In this document: piece after piece, positions 38,301 to 52,281 of the stretch
Numbering within the stretch: the stretch's first letter is position 1
How the letters are laid out: every line of letters starts with the position of its first letter
Assembly (NCBI RefSeq): GCF_050908995.1
Contig: NC_135121.1
Location: forward strand, 8,184,001 to 8,248,000
DNA from: Andrena cerasifolii
Lineage: Eukaryota > Arthropoda > Insecta > Hymenoptera > Andrenidae
Reading direction: 5' to 3'
Length of the DNA: 64,000 nt
Notes under the pieces: generated by a model
Seen by the model: the letters and a program-made list of their open reading frames with translations, nothing else
What the model was told of the DNA's origin: nothing
The model's database searches: none
Program-made: the position numbers and the translations under genes

Positions 38301-41300
38301 GAGGCGGCGTACAGAGAAATCCGGGGTAAGTACTTAAGGCGGGCACGGCTAGAGTTTCACTTAAACGAGGAGTTTATCCGAAACGAGCTCGTTCCGCGGA
38401 TTAAAGCATCGCGCCGCGGACGAAACTGTCTGCACGGCTAGGAACAGATGGCAGAAGACGAGGCCACTCGCCGCCAAATTGGCCAGTAAACGTAACGGGG
38501 CCCCCGTGTAAAGCGCGTATAATGAGTATGCACGGTCCGTGAAATAATAAGCCCGTCGTACACACGGTCAAACAAACCGGGGGGGAACGTCGCGTTCCCG
38601 CGTGTGCACGTTAACTTTTACGCCGCGCGAACGTCGCTGCGCCTGTACCCGGAATTCAACGAAGATTCATACCCGACGCTCGCGAATGCCAGCGCAGGGT
38701 GTAGGCAGGGATGTCTCGATCCGAATTTCGATCGAGCGGTCGTATCAAACTCGGCAGGCTCGCGAAAAAAAAAGATAAATCACGGGAACGGCGCGGGCCC
38801 GCGAACTTCTGCAGTGGCTCGTTTGGCCACCGACTCCTGGATCTTGCATCGAAATGCTTCGTCGACGATGGCCTCTGCGGTAACACGGCTCACGCTGGGC
38901 GTAGAAGAGGAACGGCGGCGGCGAGACTGGATTCGGATCGACTCGCCTATCAATTGGATCATTGGATCCCTGATCGAGCGCTGTGTTCGCGCGTCCCTGG
39001 CCACTTTTCTGCCCGGAGGAACTTGTAAACCGGCTGAAAGATTAACAGCGAGGTGGATCGCGAGCGGAGCTAAATCACTCCGCCGGGCTGTACGTCTTCG
39101 CTCGAAGGGAATTGAAGAAGCAAGGAGGAGGCTCGCGAATGAGTACTTGGCGGAAGCGGAAGCGGACGGCTGTTACATCCGTACGAACGCAAACGAAACT
39201 TCGCAAAGTTGAACAGTTTTGCAACTGCGATTCATCTTCCACCGTATACGAATTAATTGTAGGTAAAAATGAAACGCTGCGGAACGGTAATCGGTACGAG
39301 CTAAACTTCATCACCGGCTGGAAGAAGAAAGGGGTCAGATTCGTCATAGGAGAAGCGTTCCAAATTGGAGCATCCGACGTTTTCTTCGGAAGAGCAGCTT
39401 GATATGCCAGTCTGGTGCAGTTTCGTCTAAGCCAAGGCCGCAGATGTCAGCCAAGACGAATTCGAGCATGGAAGAGGCTAATGGAGGTCGCGTCTTCTAC
39501 GTGGTACGGGAATAAACGGGGATTCGTTGTAGAATCTCGGTGTAGCGGCCGGATCATTCATCCACCCGGTCTAATTATCCAACGCGATTAATAATCCATC
39601 GGGTTGGTACGTTTGCTTAACAGGCCTTCGCTTACATCGATCTCCAGTTCCAATCAGCGATCAAAACAGAACGATGAACGTGACGCGATTATGGAGCTCG
39701 ATACGATCTCTCGGTACAATTTGTTCGATATCCGGCTGCCTGGGACACGTTTCACCGACGTCGCGGCTACTTCGCTGTCTTATTTGAATTTTCGTTACTG
39801 GCTCCACGAATTATCATAATCGATTCTGCCTTCATTTGGGGATGAGTGGCGTGCGATGTTCTATAAGGAATTTCCCTGAGTGTTGATACGTTTCAGCTAC
39901 TCTTCCTCGAGCTATCTTCTTGGTCACTAAATGCTGCTACGCCTAGAAACAGTTTAACGCCAGGCAGCCAGCTGAGCAAAGAACCTTTGTTTCTGCACAA
40001 TTGACTTTCGATACGAAACTTTCCCTTCCCTTCTTGACATTCCCACGTTCGCCTCTGAAGGCGCGCGATGCCTCTTCTCGTAGAAAAACGGATTTGCCAG
40101 GGAAGGGAAACCAGGGAAACGGTAGAGATGATCGGATACCGCGGCAAGGCGAAGTTCGTTTCAACGGGGCTGGAGCGGTGGGCTGTCCTCGGTTCCTTCT
40201 GCTTTTGTTGCCTCGCGTTTCGGTGGTGCACCACCGCTGGCCTGCGTGAACCAGAAGAAGCGCAGAGGTGGAGAACGATAGAAAGAGAGGGCCAACGAGA
40301 TTGGACGAGGCACTCGCGCAGCCTGCGGTATAATTAAAATACAGCCGAGCACCAACTGCTGGCCCCGTGCTGCTGCTGTTGTTGCAGCCTTCTCTTCTCC
40401 TCCTCCTCCATCATCTCGCTTTCCTCTCCTCCCTTGCCGTTCCTTGGGCTTCATTTTCCTCTTCTGTTCCTCGCCATCCTCTTCCGTGAATTTCTTGCTT
40501 CGCCTCGCGGTTGTAAGTGCTGTACTATCCGTTCTACGCGGCACGCTTCGTTTCGAGTAATTTGCTCTCGATTTGGAGTAGTCGGGTCGGACAAAAAGAT
40601 GTTGGGTGGCGGTATTTCGTTAAGAAGAGCCATTCTAATCGAATTTAATCATGGAGAACCTTGGAATTGCTCGTTGGACACAGCGTTTCTTCTGCTAGCT
40701 CCTTCGTCGAAGCTGATGAAGAGGAAAGGGTGGGAATAAAGTGGCTAGTTGCGCTCCACGCCTGCGCCAAAGATTTTTCATCGTCACTATCGTGCTGCCG
40801 GCACGTTGGCTCGTTACACATAACGAAGGGATGGCTCGTATCGATGCGAGCAGCACGCCTGCGGACCGCGTGGATACGCGGATGGCTTCAACGCTGGTAG
40901 ATTACAAATTACGATACCTGCACGCTTCCTCCAACCCCCTCTCGCATTGTCGTCGTCCCGGTCGTCTCCGTCGGCAAATAATTAATATTCATTACGTATT
41001 AACGAAGCTATCGCATAAATCGCGGCACCAGCGGCAAAAATGCTGCCACGGATAGCCGGGCGAGCGTTTCGATGGGGAACGAACGGCATAGTTCCATTGC
41101 ATGCCGGGAGATGTAGCGAGCAGTATCGCTCTGAAGAGGACGATGAAGAGGATCCGGAAGGCGAGAAGTTTCGACCTCTGATTTCCTCAATTCTTCAGTA
41201 TTTCCGCTGAAGCTGGAGAAGCTGAGGAGTCGAGAGTAACTTCTTTTCGAACAAGGATTTATTTTTGAAAAAATCGATATACATATGTTGAATATCCTCG
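35328..41300. other. About 6 kb without recognisable genes
   Basis: I see no convincing exon. The plus-strand frame at 38604-39212 (202 codons) is the longest in this part of the window; it has frames on both strands beside it, is rich in Arg, Ala and Ser and resembles no family I know. A donor-like GGGGTAAGTA lies near 38322 without a convincing exon upstream. Short CTG and CTC repeats occur at 40365-40430. Confidence 0.45.
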
Positions 41301-44300
41301 GTGGCCGCGTTTTGCACCCTTTAAATCACGCCCTAGATCCTGAAGTTTCATTTAAACACACAAACTCTAAGTCCTCTAATTTACATCTCCACATATTCTG
41401 CTTGCAATAATTACCTATAACTGCCTTCATAATCACAGGAAATCCAGCTGACAGAGCAACCCTTTCACAGGCCCACACCCACAACATCAATGCCAGAGAA
41501 CAAACTTGAGAATAAATCACGGATCTTCGTCAGAGTTAACGAGAGCTGCGCGCTTTACAAGTGTATCGCGAGAAGACTCGTCACCACGAAATCCTAGCCT
41601 TCCTAGCTTTCCCAGCTTCTTTCCTCCAAACCAGCCGCGCATATCGCGGCCTCCTTCATTTTTGACGTCATAAAGAGACGTTTTATCGGCGCGTTTAAGG
41701 GTTATTGTACAATAAAAGCGGCATTATTATCAGTTAGCCGGCGCAAGGTCGAGGGCCACGGGATGAAAGAATAGAAGAGGGTCTGGCTCCTCGGAAGCGA
41801 CTCGTGAGAAGCACGAACGGCTTTATGACTCGTAAAAAGCTCGTCCCGCTCCCTCCGTTCCGTGTTCATCCTCCTCTCATCGACGACACGCGCCCTTCGT
41901 TTACCCTGCACCGTGACATTCGGCCGCGATTTTCCCTCCGGCCCTGTTCCGCGGGCCGATACCCGCGACGACGTTGACTGGCTGGCGAGAGGACACCGGC
42001 CGGGTCGTTATTCTTCTTTACTGTCGACCCCGCGTCTGCCTGGCCGCTAATCCTGAGGTTTCGTTTCGTCGTCGGAGCTTATTTCGAGATTTCTAGATTA
42101 GATACGCGGCCGAGATCGGCGGGGATACGTTGCTCGCCTTGGCAGGCTTTAATTAACTCTTCCGCGATTTCGAGCGGCCCTCGAACTGCGTGGATCGTGT
42201 TTCTGCGAACTCTACGGCGCTGGATACGCCCGGGGACGCGGGAGGGCGCGAAGTCGGCGAAGAAGGAAGGCGAAGAGAGACGGGGCCGAGTTAAGGAAAC
42301 GGGAAAGGGATCGGATTAATTCGGGGGTGCAAGTGGAGACGCGTGTCCGCGGATCAAGAGGCGCGGTTTGGGCATTGACCATGGGGGATTCGACAGTGAT
42401 CGATCTATATATTTCCTGGACAGCCTGCTTATTTCCAGAATTCATAATTCACTGACTCCCGCCGCGACACGTGGACGTTCGCTTTCACCGGCGCGATAAA
42501 TAAAACGGGCAAGGATATCGGATCGCGGAGCGTAAGTACTGTGTCAATGACAAACGTTGACTAGGTAGCCGACAGGCTGGCCGAGATTTATTCCTTCTGC
42601 GCGATCATTGTTCCCGCGCCGTGATAAATCTACACGCACGAACCCGGCAAGCTTTCTTTTCGGTGCGTTTGATATCTACTTGTTCGGGAAACCTCTGTTT
42701 ACGTTGCCTCGCGATTCCTTTTCCCTGCTGCGGCGCAGAAACTGGTGGAAGTAGATGATAAACTGCTCTTCCTTATGTCCCGATAACAAAGTGCTCCGAA
42801 CGCCGCGTAGCACAGGGAACACCACCGCGCAACGAGAGCTTCGTCGTCAACTACCTTTCACCTACGGAACTCCAGCGACTGGATTGCAGTTTTTACCTCT
42901 GCGATAAACCATCGGAACAGGTGTCACTTCGGGTTAACAGACACGAAGCAGAAGGATTGATCGCTGCAACATTGCTGGCCGCATGCAACCTTTCGTGCGA
43001 TGCAAGCGCAATCATCCGATGTTACATTCTTAACGACATCCACGTTTAACCTTCCTATCTGACATTTCACCTGACCCCCGCCAACGTTTCTCGGAATTGC
43101 AAGTAGTACCGTTTGATACCACCGAAGGTTACGCCCGTCGCGTTGCAATATGCAGGAGCGCACTATATTCAGGCATCCGCGGGAAACTGTATCGCGAGCG
43201 GAAGATTCTCGAAATACACAGGGGTGGCATATTTGGGAGTGTGACCCGTGTGATCCATTCTCATCCCCAAGATGGCTAGAGCACGCTTCCCAAAAGATTC
43301 AGACCGCCCAGGACACACTGTGTTGTTTTTTCCCCGGTGGAAAGGTTCCCGTCTCTCGCGTGCAACCGCAGACGAGGCACCGTCTCCGCATTGGCGGAAC
43401 GGCTGTTTGAGATCCGAATGAGCGATACGTCGGCGATAACGTTTATGTAGCGAGGTTGGTACGAGCGGTCTGGCGCGAGCAAACTTCCTTCCAGGTTGTA
43501 CCGGAAACTCATTGTAAATCTCGGTAGTCAGCGAGGAGGAGCGAACGCGGACGGCACGCGGACTCGGTTTCCGTGTGCCCGCTGCCACGAGAACACGATA
43601 ACGTGTGCGCCCGGGATTCCAGGCTTTCCTCAAATATTGAAGTTGGCCCCGATCTTCGCGGGGCGACGAGCCACCGCCGCGCCAAAGGTGGCGTCAACGC
43701 GATCAGGAAACACAGCTGGCGTGCTTGAATTAATCGCTGTAAATCTCACGCGACACCGGCCCCTGTTCGCCGTTCTCTTGCACGCCGCTGGCCCGCGAGG
43801 TGTACCGCAGACAATTTAACGGTTGATAGATGTTGCACGCGGTCCCACCGATCCAGTCCACCTCCATTCTTCTTTCTACGACGACGAAGACACGTCATAA
43901 GCGACCCGCTACCTGGTGTCTCATGCTCTTCGTACCAAGCTGGTTGGCTGGATTTAGTTTCTGTTAGGTTCCAATCAAGTGGGTTGGTTGCGCTCATTAC
44001 TCTCGATAAACTTCGTTCCATGTGTTTTCAATTTTGCGGCAAAGGCAGCGGTATAAGGCGCTCTTCGGTCGAAGAACCTACCCCTTAAGTTGCTCCTGTG
44101 AAATTCACCGAATAACATTACCTCCTGCGAGAGTGTGAAGTTTATTCATCCTACACGTGACAGCTGAAAGTTTAACCGTTGAACGAGATTTATACGGAGC
44201 TTTTAAACTCCCCCGTTCAATTCTCTCGGAAGTTCGAAAATACTGTCTTCCAGAACTCTTGGTCCATCACTCGACGCGTGATCACAGAAGACATTCGCGG

Positions 44301-47300
44301 ACGGCAGTCCCTGGAAGTACCGCGCTTCAGATTTCCATACAGAATACCTACGCACAGAATCATTCCTGTAATGGAATACGCGAGTCGATCCCGTGCGCGA
44401 TACAGAAATCCCGCCGGTTTGTCGATCACGACGGCGGATCTGGCAGAAGCGCGGCGCGATAATTAACCGCCTTACTCTCCGGCCGAGCGTCCCAGCCAGG
44501 GAGGAGGGAAGAAGACATTGAAGAATGAAAAGCTCGGCGGGCAGTCGTATAAAGAAGGATTTTCGATTCAACGGAGGGAGAAATCCTTATAAGTTGACGC
44601 GCCTTGGATCGGTAATCCTGGGTGTATCTTGGCAGAAGGACGACGGTAAGACCGGCGCTGACTTCTCGATGCACCACACCGTTATTTGCATACGCCCGGT
44701 GACACACACGGCCGTATGCAAAGTTCTGACGAGAAACAAATACCAACTAGTCCGTCGGACGTTCGAGAGGTGCGTGCACCTCATTATAAAGCAGCAGCCG
44801 GATCCGCGATGAGATGATTCGAATTTACGGTAGCGCGTATCGCGGAGGGACGAGATGCTTCTTCGTTTTTCCACCGTCGAGGAATTCGCGACGACCTTTC
44901 CACGCGGATCTCCTCAAGCCGCGCGGTATTATCCTCTGATTAAGCCAGCCGCGGCATGCATCGAGCAGGTATCGCCGGAGGATGTGTCTTCTTAGCGTCA
45001 AGTGGGAAATTAGATTTCACTTAAAAATCGCGGGATCGCATAGGTATTGCTATCGATGCAATGCACGGTGGAACGATACCAAGCTTTGCATATGCTTGAT
45101 GCTCGTGTGTCAGAGAAAACGAAGGTGATATTCCCCTTTCTTTTCATTCTTAAAACACCCTCCCTGCGTCCGTCGCGTTCTCCGCTTCGCTACATCCACT
45201 TCGGTGAATTTTATTCATACGAAATACGTTCCCGAAGAATTTCTTCTCAACTCCTCTAACCCCGCGCCTCCCTCCCGCCGCACGCTCACCTAGCTTTCCG
45301 GGGGATGAAATATTTTTAGAGTTTCAAAACCGCGGGGAGACTGACGGAGCGGGCTCTCTTGGAGGGGATCCACTACCAAGGCGGAACGACTGTTACATCC
45401 ACGCTGTTACTTCGCTGCCTATTTCCAATTTTCCTGCTCTCCTCTTCAAATCTCGCAGAACTCTTTCAGATCGCAGGAAGAGGAGTCGGACTGACGAGGA
45501 CACAAAGGGGAAATGATTGCTCGGCGCGGGCATGCGGTAATCAACATCGGTGCCGACAAATCCCTCGTATTACAACCGTGGACGTGATATCGACGGAGAA
45601 ACGCGTACGTCGCCGTCATCGTGGAGTGGCGCGACCATGGAGAAGGTCGCCCGCCGAACAGGAGAAATAAAAGCCAGTAAGGGTCCGTATAAGAATCGTA
45701 TTCCACGGTCTTCATAAGTCAGCGTAACGATGCCGACCGAATGAGAAGGAGACGGGGGCTGGCGACTGTGGGTTGGCGAGGGGAGAAAAATAAAGTAAAG
45801 AGATAGAGCGTGCCGGCGAGGCCGTGGAGAGGACTCCTCCGCAAAAGTCGCCGAGTTTCGCTCCTCCCTCGAACTCTTGACGCCGCGGGCAGGCAGGCAG
45901 TCCTCGGCCGCAGCAGCCAACTAAACGTGAATACATTTAAATGGTAATCGTCGAAGCTTGAGTAGCGATACAATCCCTGGATGGAGTACGGATACGCGTG
46001 CGATACTGGCGAGCCGTGTGAAACGCGCTTCGGACGAATGCCACGAATATCTCAGCGACCCTGTCAGGTAAATAGGAGCGAGGGGTGCGTAAGTTTCGGG
46101 GGATGTTCGGCGCTGAGTGCATTCGCTTGAAAATTGATGGATGCCCAGGTGGCTCGACGTCATCCTTCAAAGAAACAAGGCCCACCTTTGGCCCAATCTC
46201 CGCAGTCATCTGAAGCCGTCGTTCGAAAAAGTAATCATACCCACGCGGAATGGACTTCCATTTGGAACAAGCAGCGCGCCCAAGATCGAACGGCACGCTC
46301 CCCGCGGACTTTGAGAAAATGGGAAGCATCCTCGGAATGAACTCGCGTTTCGGCTACCGCAGGAGTTCCTGCTGCTAGCCGCAAACGTGGCTCGGGACGG
46401 AGGAGGAGAGAGAGCAAGCTGCATCCTGTCGCTGCAGTTCGGTGCATTCGTTGCTCCGACCTCCTGCAACTCGATCTCCGGAGAGAAAGAGCTCGGTGAT
46501 CTTATCGCGGGAAACGCAGCCGGTTCGACGTAGTAGAAAGATAAAAAGGAAAAGGAAAGGGTGGAAAAGGGGGACGGGCCGGAGGGGGGCATTCGCGACA
46601 TCCCGGTAAATTAACTCCGCTCTGCTCCCTTCGCGTCTGAATTCTCTCCTCGTTTCGCCTGCCCCCCCCTCTGCTTCTCTCTCCCTCTCCTCCGCCGCCA
46701 CCCCACCATGTAATTACAGAACGCTTTAAATACTCGAAATGCTTCGTGCCTGGACGGATTTAAAAGTTACGAGCCGTCGGGATCGATAAAATCCGCGATC
46801 CATAAATTTCCGAGCGGCGAAATCTAGCGTCTTATCTTGTCCCTTATCGTGTACCAGCCGCTCGAAAATGAAGCGCGCCGAGGGCCCTCTGGATTAAGTT
46901 GATCCGCGCCGGTGATCTCTCCCGGTGATTTATCGATTTACTATTTAACGGTCCGACCAACAACGTCGACCAGTTTCATTTACATAAGCTTCTCAAAGAT
47001 TCAACGCGGACGCGTGTCAATTAAGAGGTTGCTTTTGCTGGAACGTTATTCGGGATCTTGTATCTCAGATCATATCGTGATAGATTTCGATTAAACACGC
47101 AAATCACTCCCCACGGAGAGAAGCGCGGGAATGAATAATCCACGGCTTTAATTAAACTAACTCCGACATAGAGGACCGCGGGTGAAGAAATTCCGAGCAC
47201 CGAGGAACGCGAATTAAAAGAATTGCCACAAACAGCCTTTCAAACAAATTCCCCGCCTTCTGGCCCGGGCGGGCAGCGTTTTTCCTCGGGGAAGCAAGAA

Positions 47301-47868
47301 ACGTACGCCGATCCACGTTTCCTTTTCGCGATTAGGTGCTCCCGGAATGGAACGAATAATCCACTCCGTTGCTCGCGGTTTTTCATGGAGGAATGGGGCT
47401 GGAGGGTCAACAATCTGCTGGCCGAACGTTGCAGCGAAACTAGGGAGGGCTGTTATTGCTTCACGTTGCTGAAGAGAGGCAGTACACGGTGGCTGTACGA
47501 GCTGAAGTTGTAACTCAATGCTCTGTCGACCTACCGACCGTGAACCAACTGCCCCACGCCAACAAATATATATATTTTAGCGTCTCGGCGGATGTGGTTT
47601 TCTGGTAAACAGTGTGGCCACTCGGCGCACCGGCCTCTGGGAAACGAAATCCGCGCGATAACAAGCCACGGATTAATATATCGCTCTCGTCTGGATCGCT
47701 CGGATATTGCTCCCCCCCTGACGATCGATACCTCGTCCAAGTTTTTGCTCTTTCAGTGACTCCGTTCGTTCTGGAAGGCTAGGAAGTAGAAGTTGGCGCT
47801 TTAGGTCTGCGAAGCAAGGTTTTGGAGAATGGTGTAGGTTCGGTTTTGCGGTGTTCTCTCAGGACCAC
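41301..47868. other. About 6.5 kb without recognisable genes
   Basis: I see no convincing exon. Open frames are at most about 154 codons (43169-43633, minus strand) and overlap others. A donor-like CGTAAGTA lies near 42531. The GC-rich sequence with scattered TAAT-type motifs is compatible with intron or intergenic DNA, and no regulatory element can be named. Confidence 0.45.
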
Positions 47869-48230
47869 TTAAGGGGACTAGGCAGTCGAAAAAACGATTT
47901 TTTAATACATTTTCAGAAAGTGCTATCTTTTCTGAATACAATGCCGCTTGGTTTATAGTAAAATTCGCAAAATTGCAGATTTGGCAGCTAAAAACGTCAA
48001 GCGGCAACCTATAGCGTCGCCTTTGCCCAGAAACTTTAAATGCGTTTTTCTCGAATATTTTTTTCTCTTCATTTTTTCCTGATTGCGAGCGAATTGAGGT
48101 TCAAATCGACTTGGAAAAAATTACAGGATCTGTAGAACATGTGTCATTTCGGCGCAAACCTCTGATATGGTCCGTAAAAATTCGAGACTTTCATAAAAAA
48201 AATTAAGAAGTCACCGGATTTTTTTAAATA

Positions 48231-48308
48231 AATTTCAGTCATATATAATAATAATTAATGGAGATATGGGTTTTTTCAAAACGGTGTTTTTCATCATGGT
48301 ACACACGA
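48231..48308 (+). repeat. Left arm of the large imperfect palindrome
   Basis: Pairs with the complement of 48577-48665. The match is strong at both ends of the arm and weak in the middle, where the right arm is about 10 bases longer. Confidence 0.75.
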
Positions 48309-48576
48309 TATCTCAACTTCTAATAGGCCAATCTGGTCCATCTTTCTCGCACACCTTCAGAAAACATAATTCTAGCCGGCAGCAGATTCAAGGCGAAATA
48401 GTTTTTTTTTCACAAGTTTGAGGCCGTTTAAAGACGAAAAAAATAACACGGAAAAGTCCCGTCATTTTGTGAATTTTTAATTTATTTTTATAAATCCGCT
48501 ACCGGCTATAGCCACACTCTTACTAATTAAGCATTTTTTTTAGTTTTTTTGTTTTGGATCAGGGGAAGAGCCGGAA

Positions 48577-48665
48577 TCGTGTGTACCATGAGGCAACTTT
48601 ATTTTACACACGCTTTACGAGATAACCCATATCTCTATTAATTATTATTATATATGGCTGGAATT
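48577..48665 (-). repeat. Right arm of the large imperfect palindrome
   Basis: Complement of 48231-48308. It shares TCGTGTGTACCATGA and the AACCCATATCTCTATTAATT stretch, in inverted orientation, with the left arm. Confidence 0.75.
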
Positions 48666-48770
48666 TTTTTACAACTAAGTGAAATGTTAATATATACGTG
48701 TGGATAATGCTCATCGGTGAAATCTGTGTAGTTTTTTTTTGTACATCGCCCCTAAGGAAAGGCAAAAAAT

Positions 48771-51700
48771 TGTCCTTCTAGACGAGAATACCCCCTTGAA
48801 GCTCCGCAATTCTTCCATCTTCCAGAAAGCACCACACTTCCAGGTTTATATGAAATTCATGCGGCACATAGCGATGCAGAAGTGACCATCGGTTGTCGGG
48901 AGGTGAGCGAAATTAAACGGCGAATCGAAAGTCACCGAAAATTGCCTGCAATGAAAAGAAGCTTAAGTGTCCCTGCTGCTGGCGCAGCAGGGGAAATACC
49001 TTCGCGATGGGCGAGTATTTCCACGCAGCCCCGACGAAAGGAACGGTGACCGTGCGCGCGCGTTAATGGAGTCTGAATATTTATTAAGAACGTTAATTCG
49101 AATTCTCCGGTTTCGTTCTCGGTTAATCGACCGCCAGGCACCCCGCCCTCCGCTCCATCTTGGCCGCGGTCGCGGCGATTGTCGCGTTTAATCGCGAATT
49201 TAAGTCCCCGAATTAGCGGCCCGGTCGTCTCGTAAATCTTCGCTCGCGCGATTAAATGCGCCCGCTCGGGCGCTCCGCAGCCGGTTGAGGGCGACGAGAA
49301 TCGATGACAGCGATAACCGCGTACCGCGGAGGGCGATTTTTTACCCCAGCGGCCGGCCGTTGGAAGGAAGGAAGATATCAGGCGTTATCAAGAAGGCGCC
49401 GAGACATCGCTCGTGTTTCTGGAACACCGTATGCAAAAATATTCACCGTCGGGAGAGCTGCGGCCGGGCGAGATCCATGAATTCAATCTACCGAATGATT
49501 AAACATCTCACTCTGGAGATCAGCCCCGAGCGTGGCGTGCCAGACCCGGCGGAGAAAAACGGTAACAGAGCAACGCGGGGCGACCGGGATGGAACAAGAG
49601 AGAAACAGCGAGGGCAGGGGACGGTTAAGGGGGTTGGGTGGCCGGGATGAGACAGCCAGAAAGGCCGGGGTATTCCTCTCCGAAACTTTTTCTTCTCGTC
49701 GCTCCTTTATTTTTATCTCGGGAACCGACCGCGTCCCCGTACAAATTGCCTTTCGTCCCGCTTATCTCGCCGTGGCCCCTCGTGCGCACATATTTAATTA
49801 GAATTAATGCTCGAGCCGCGTGAAAATTAGCATCGTGCCCTGTGCGAACCGCCGAGCCGCCACCCCGCTCTTTCTCCTCCCTCGCCGTTCTCCCCGTACG
49901 ACTTTCGTCCTCGCTCTTACGTCATTACCGGAAATAACCTGGCCTCGCAAGGTGCGAAAACCCGAGTCGTTCGTGCGAGTTGCACGGCCGCCGCGCCGGG
50001 CCCTCGAGGAGTGGCCAGGGGTCGTTAAAACTCGGAATCCTTATCCGACTGGATCGAGGACCGGTGAACGCACCTTTGCTCTCTGCTCGAGTTCCACTGT
50101 TTTTTTCGCGCCGCGCCGGGCACACGTACCGAGAGCTGTTAACGAGCGCGCCCCTATCGGCAGAAAATTCGATGGATGTGATACATTGCTCGCCGTAATT
50201 TATGCGGTCGAAGGTGTTCAAACGCAGGAACATTGATGGCTGCCCTGCGATTACGACCTGCGAGCCGTGCGTGCTTCAGAGGGACAGGTTGAAGAAACGA
50301 CGGTGAAGAGCGATGGGATCCAGATTTCTAAAGGGGATGTTGAAATATCACAGAGTGCGATTAGACGGGCGCGGATGTCGTAAGATTTGCGCGTCTCCAG
50401 GTCTCGATTTTAATGGAAAATCGGTGGACACCCCTCCGAGGGTGAGAGATACGTAACGGACGTTTGATTTGTCGCGCCGCGCTTCGCAGTTGTTAGGGAC
50501 CGACTGGCGAGTGTAACATTGTTTCAGTGGCAGCGGTGAGTTATCGTATTGGACTCGGGGGAGGAATGATATTTTCGCGCGGAAACCTGAACGCCGAATA
50601 TAATATATGTCCGACGTTCTAAAATCGTAGGATGCAAAGAGGAAAAGATATTCCCCGCGAAATCCCGAGTCCCCTCCCGAGGGATGTGCGATCACGATAG
50701 GAGGGATCGACAGTTCGACATCGACCCTGTGACTATCGATGGGCCCCGATGCACGCGTGTGCCCGGCTTTGCATGATTTACGTTCCAAGTTGCTTCCTGC
50801 GCTGTAATTCTCCCGATAATGCGAATTCTGATACAACGTATCGAGAAGGCTATTAAAATTTTAGCTAGCTCAATCGCGGTCATTAACGAGAACCGAAAAC
50901 AGCTATTACCGGTGGCGCGCCGAACTGGGCCCGATAGCGTGGTATTATTTGCAAAATAGAACGCTTGGTTAAACAATCGATGGAGGCGGAAGCAGCTGAG
51001 GAAGATTTAATGACTTTCCTTTCGTCTCCGGACAATCGGGCGTCTGAAAACTGATAGAACGTCCCTCATCTTTCCCTCGGTGACACACGAGCCTGAAACT
51101 AGCTCTTTTGTTGCACCATTGTCCAGCTTGGAAGTGGCCCGATGGCTACGATTCGCCGATCCAATTATCTAGCGACAATGTCTCGCGCCGCATCCTGTAG
51201 GCGGAACACAGGCTGACAATCACGTTTCTATCTGGGAACGGCGACGTGGACGTTGCCTTTGCCTCATCGGTTCCGATCGAATTGCACACGCTTTCAATTC
51301 TATGCTTCGCTGTGCTTCGTGAATATCGCGCTCGATGAAAATAGCGTAAGTATTTAGCGCGAAGGTTTCAATGGGCACAGAACCGCATACATCTTCATCT
51401 TCAATACCTGTAAAAATAAAGAATGCAGCACCTTCGAGGCTACACCCATCTCAGCTTTCCCTTAGGAGCTCCAATTCTCCATTATAGCCACGCGGCACGT
51501 TCATCCACTGTGATAACAGTTCGACGAGCATCAAATGTAATTCCTAGTGCCTCCTTGGGTTTATTCGCATCTAAATACACCGACGGCAGAGGCATCCCCC
51601 AAATTGGAGCGCGTAAATGAAGGACGCAAGTAGATCACCGGAACTAATTCCACAAGAATCCTATGTCGGTTGGACGTCATCGTCAGCGCTACCGTTTCTA

Positions 51701-52279
51701 CGCCTCGATCGTTCTACCTATCGATCCGTGCCTTATGTACGTACGTAGGACCGATCCAATTATCCTGAGATAGTGTTCGTGAGGGAACGGGGGCCGCGAG
51801 GTGACAATCGCGGGTCTATATCGGGGCAACGATATCGCCGATGGTTCCTGGGCTGCTTCGCAGGGTCCGTCAGGGAGCCAATCACAGCAGAGCCGTTCTC
51901 GTGCCGGAAACCGGAAGCGAAGGAATCTCGGTTGACGCGGTGTACGTGGCGACGAACGCGTACGTACGTACGCGGCCGGCTGCGAGGCTGTTTCGCCTGG
52001 CTTCTGCCTCCCCCGCGCAACGTGCGCCAGAGCAGGAGGATATTGAGAGCGACTCGCATCGCGCTGGACATAATTTCCGCTCGACGAGATCGGAATTGCT
52101 AATGACGTCACTACCTCCTCTCCGCATCATTCACCGAAGCACGAGGCGACGCCAAGTTGCCCCGCGTTGGACGGGGACATTCCCTCCTCGTCTTTGTATT
52201 TTGGTGACTCGAAGGTCTGGCCGCGGGTGGGCAAAAGGTGATGTGACTTGGGGTGCGAGAAGATGAGAATGGGAAAGTG
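48771..52279. other. About 3.5 kb without recognisable genes
   Basis: I see no convincing exon. Frames at 49820-50236 (+), 50348-50836 (-) and 51841-52266 (+) are below 165 codons, overlap others and have no recognisable domain. The block is GC-rich, in contrast to the AT-rich transposons on both sides. Confidence 0.45.
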
Positions 52280-52281
52280 TA

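Larger units (their letters stand above)
47869..48770. mobile_element. AT-rich palindromic repeat block, probable MITE-like element
   Basis: The composition changes sharply to AT-rich at CTTAAGGGGACTAGGCAGTC (47869) and back at about 48770 near CGCCCCTAAGG. The interior holds a large imperfect inverted repeat: 48231-48308 pairs with 48577-48665, both containing ATATATAATAATAATTAAT, GAGATATGGGTT and CATGGTACACACGA, separated by about 268 bp. The outer edges show only a short, weak mutual complement (CTTAAGGGG against CCCCTAAG), so the true termini and target duplication are not established. No coding frame is present. A foldback or composite element is the likeliest explanation. Confidence 0.5.

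Noticed and set aside
38604..39212. Plus-strand open frame of 202 codons
   Set aside because: The best-looking frame by length, but with no recognisable motif and with competing frames on both strands; not enough to call a gene.
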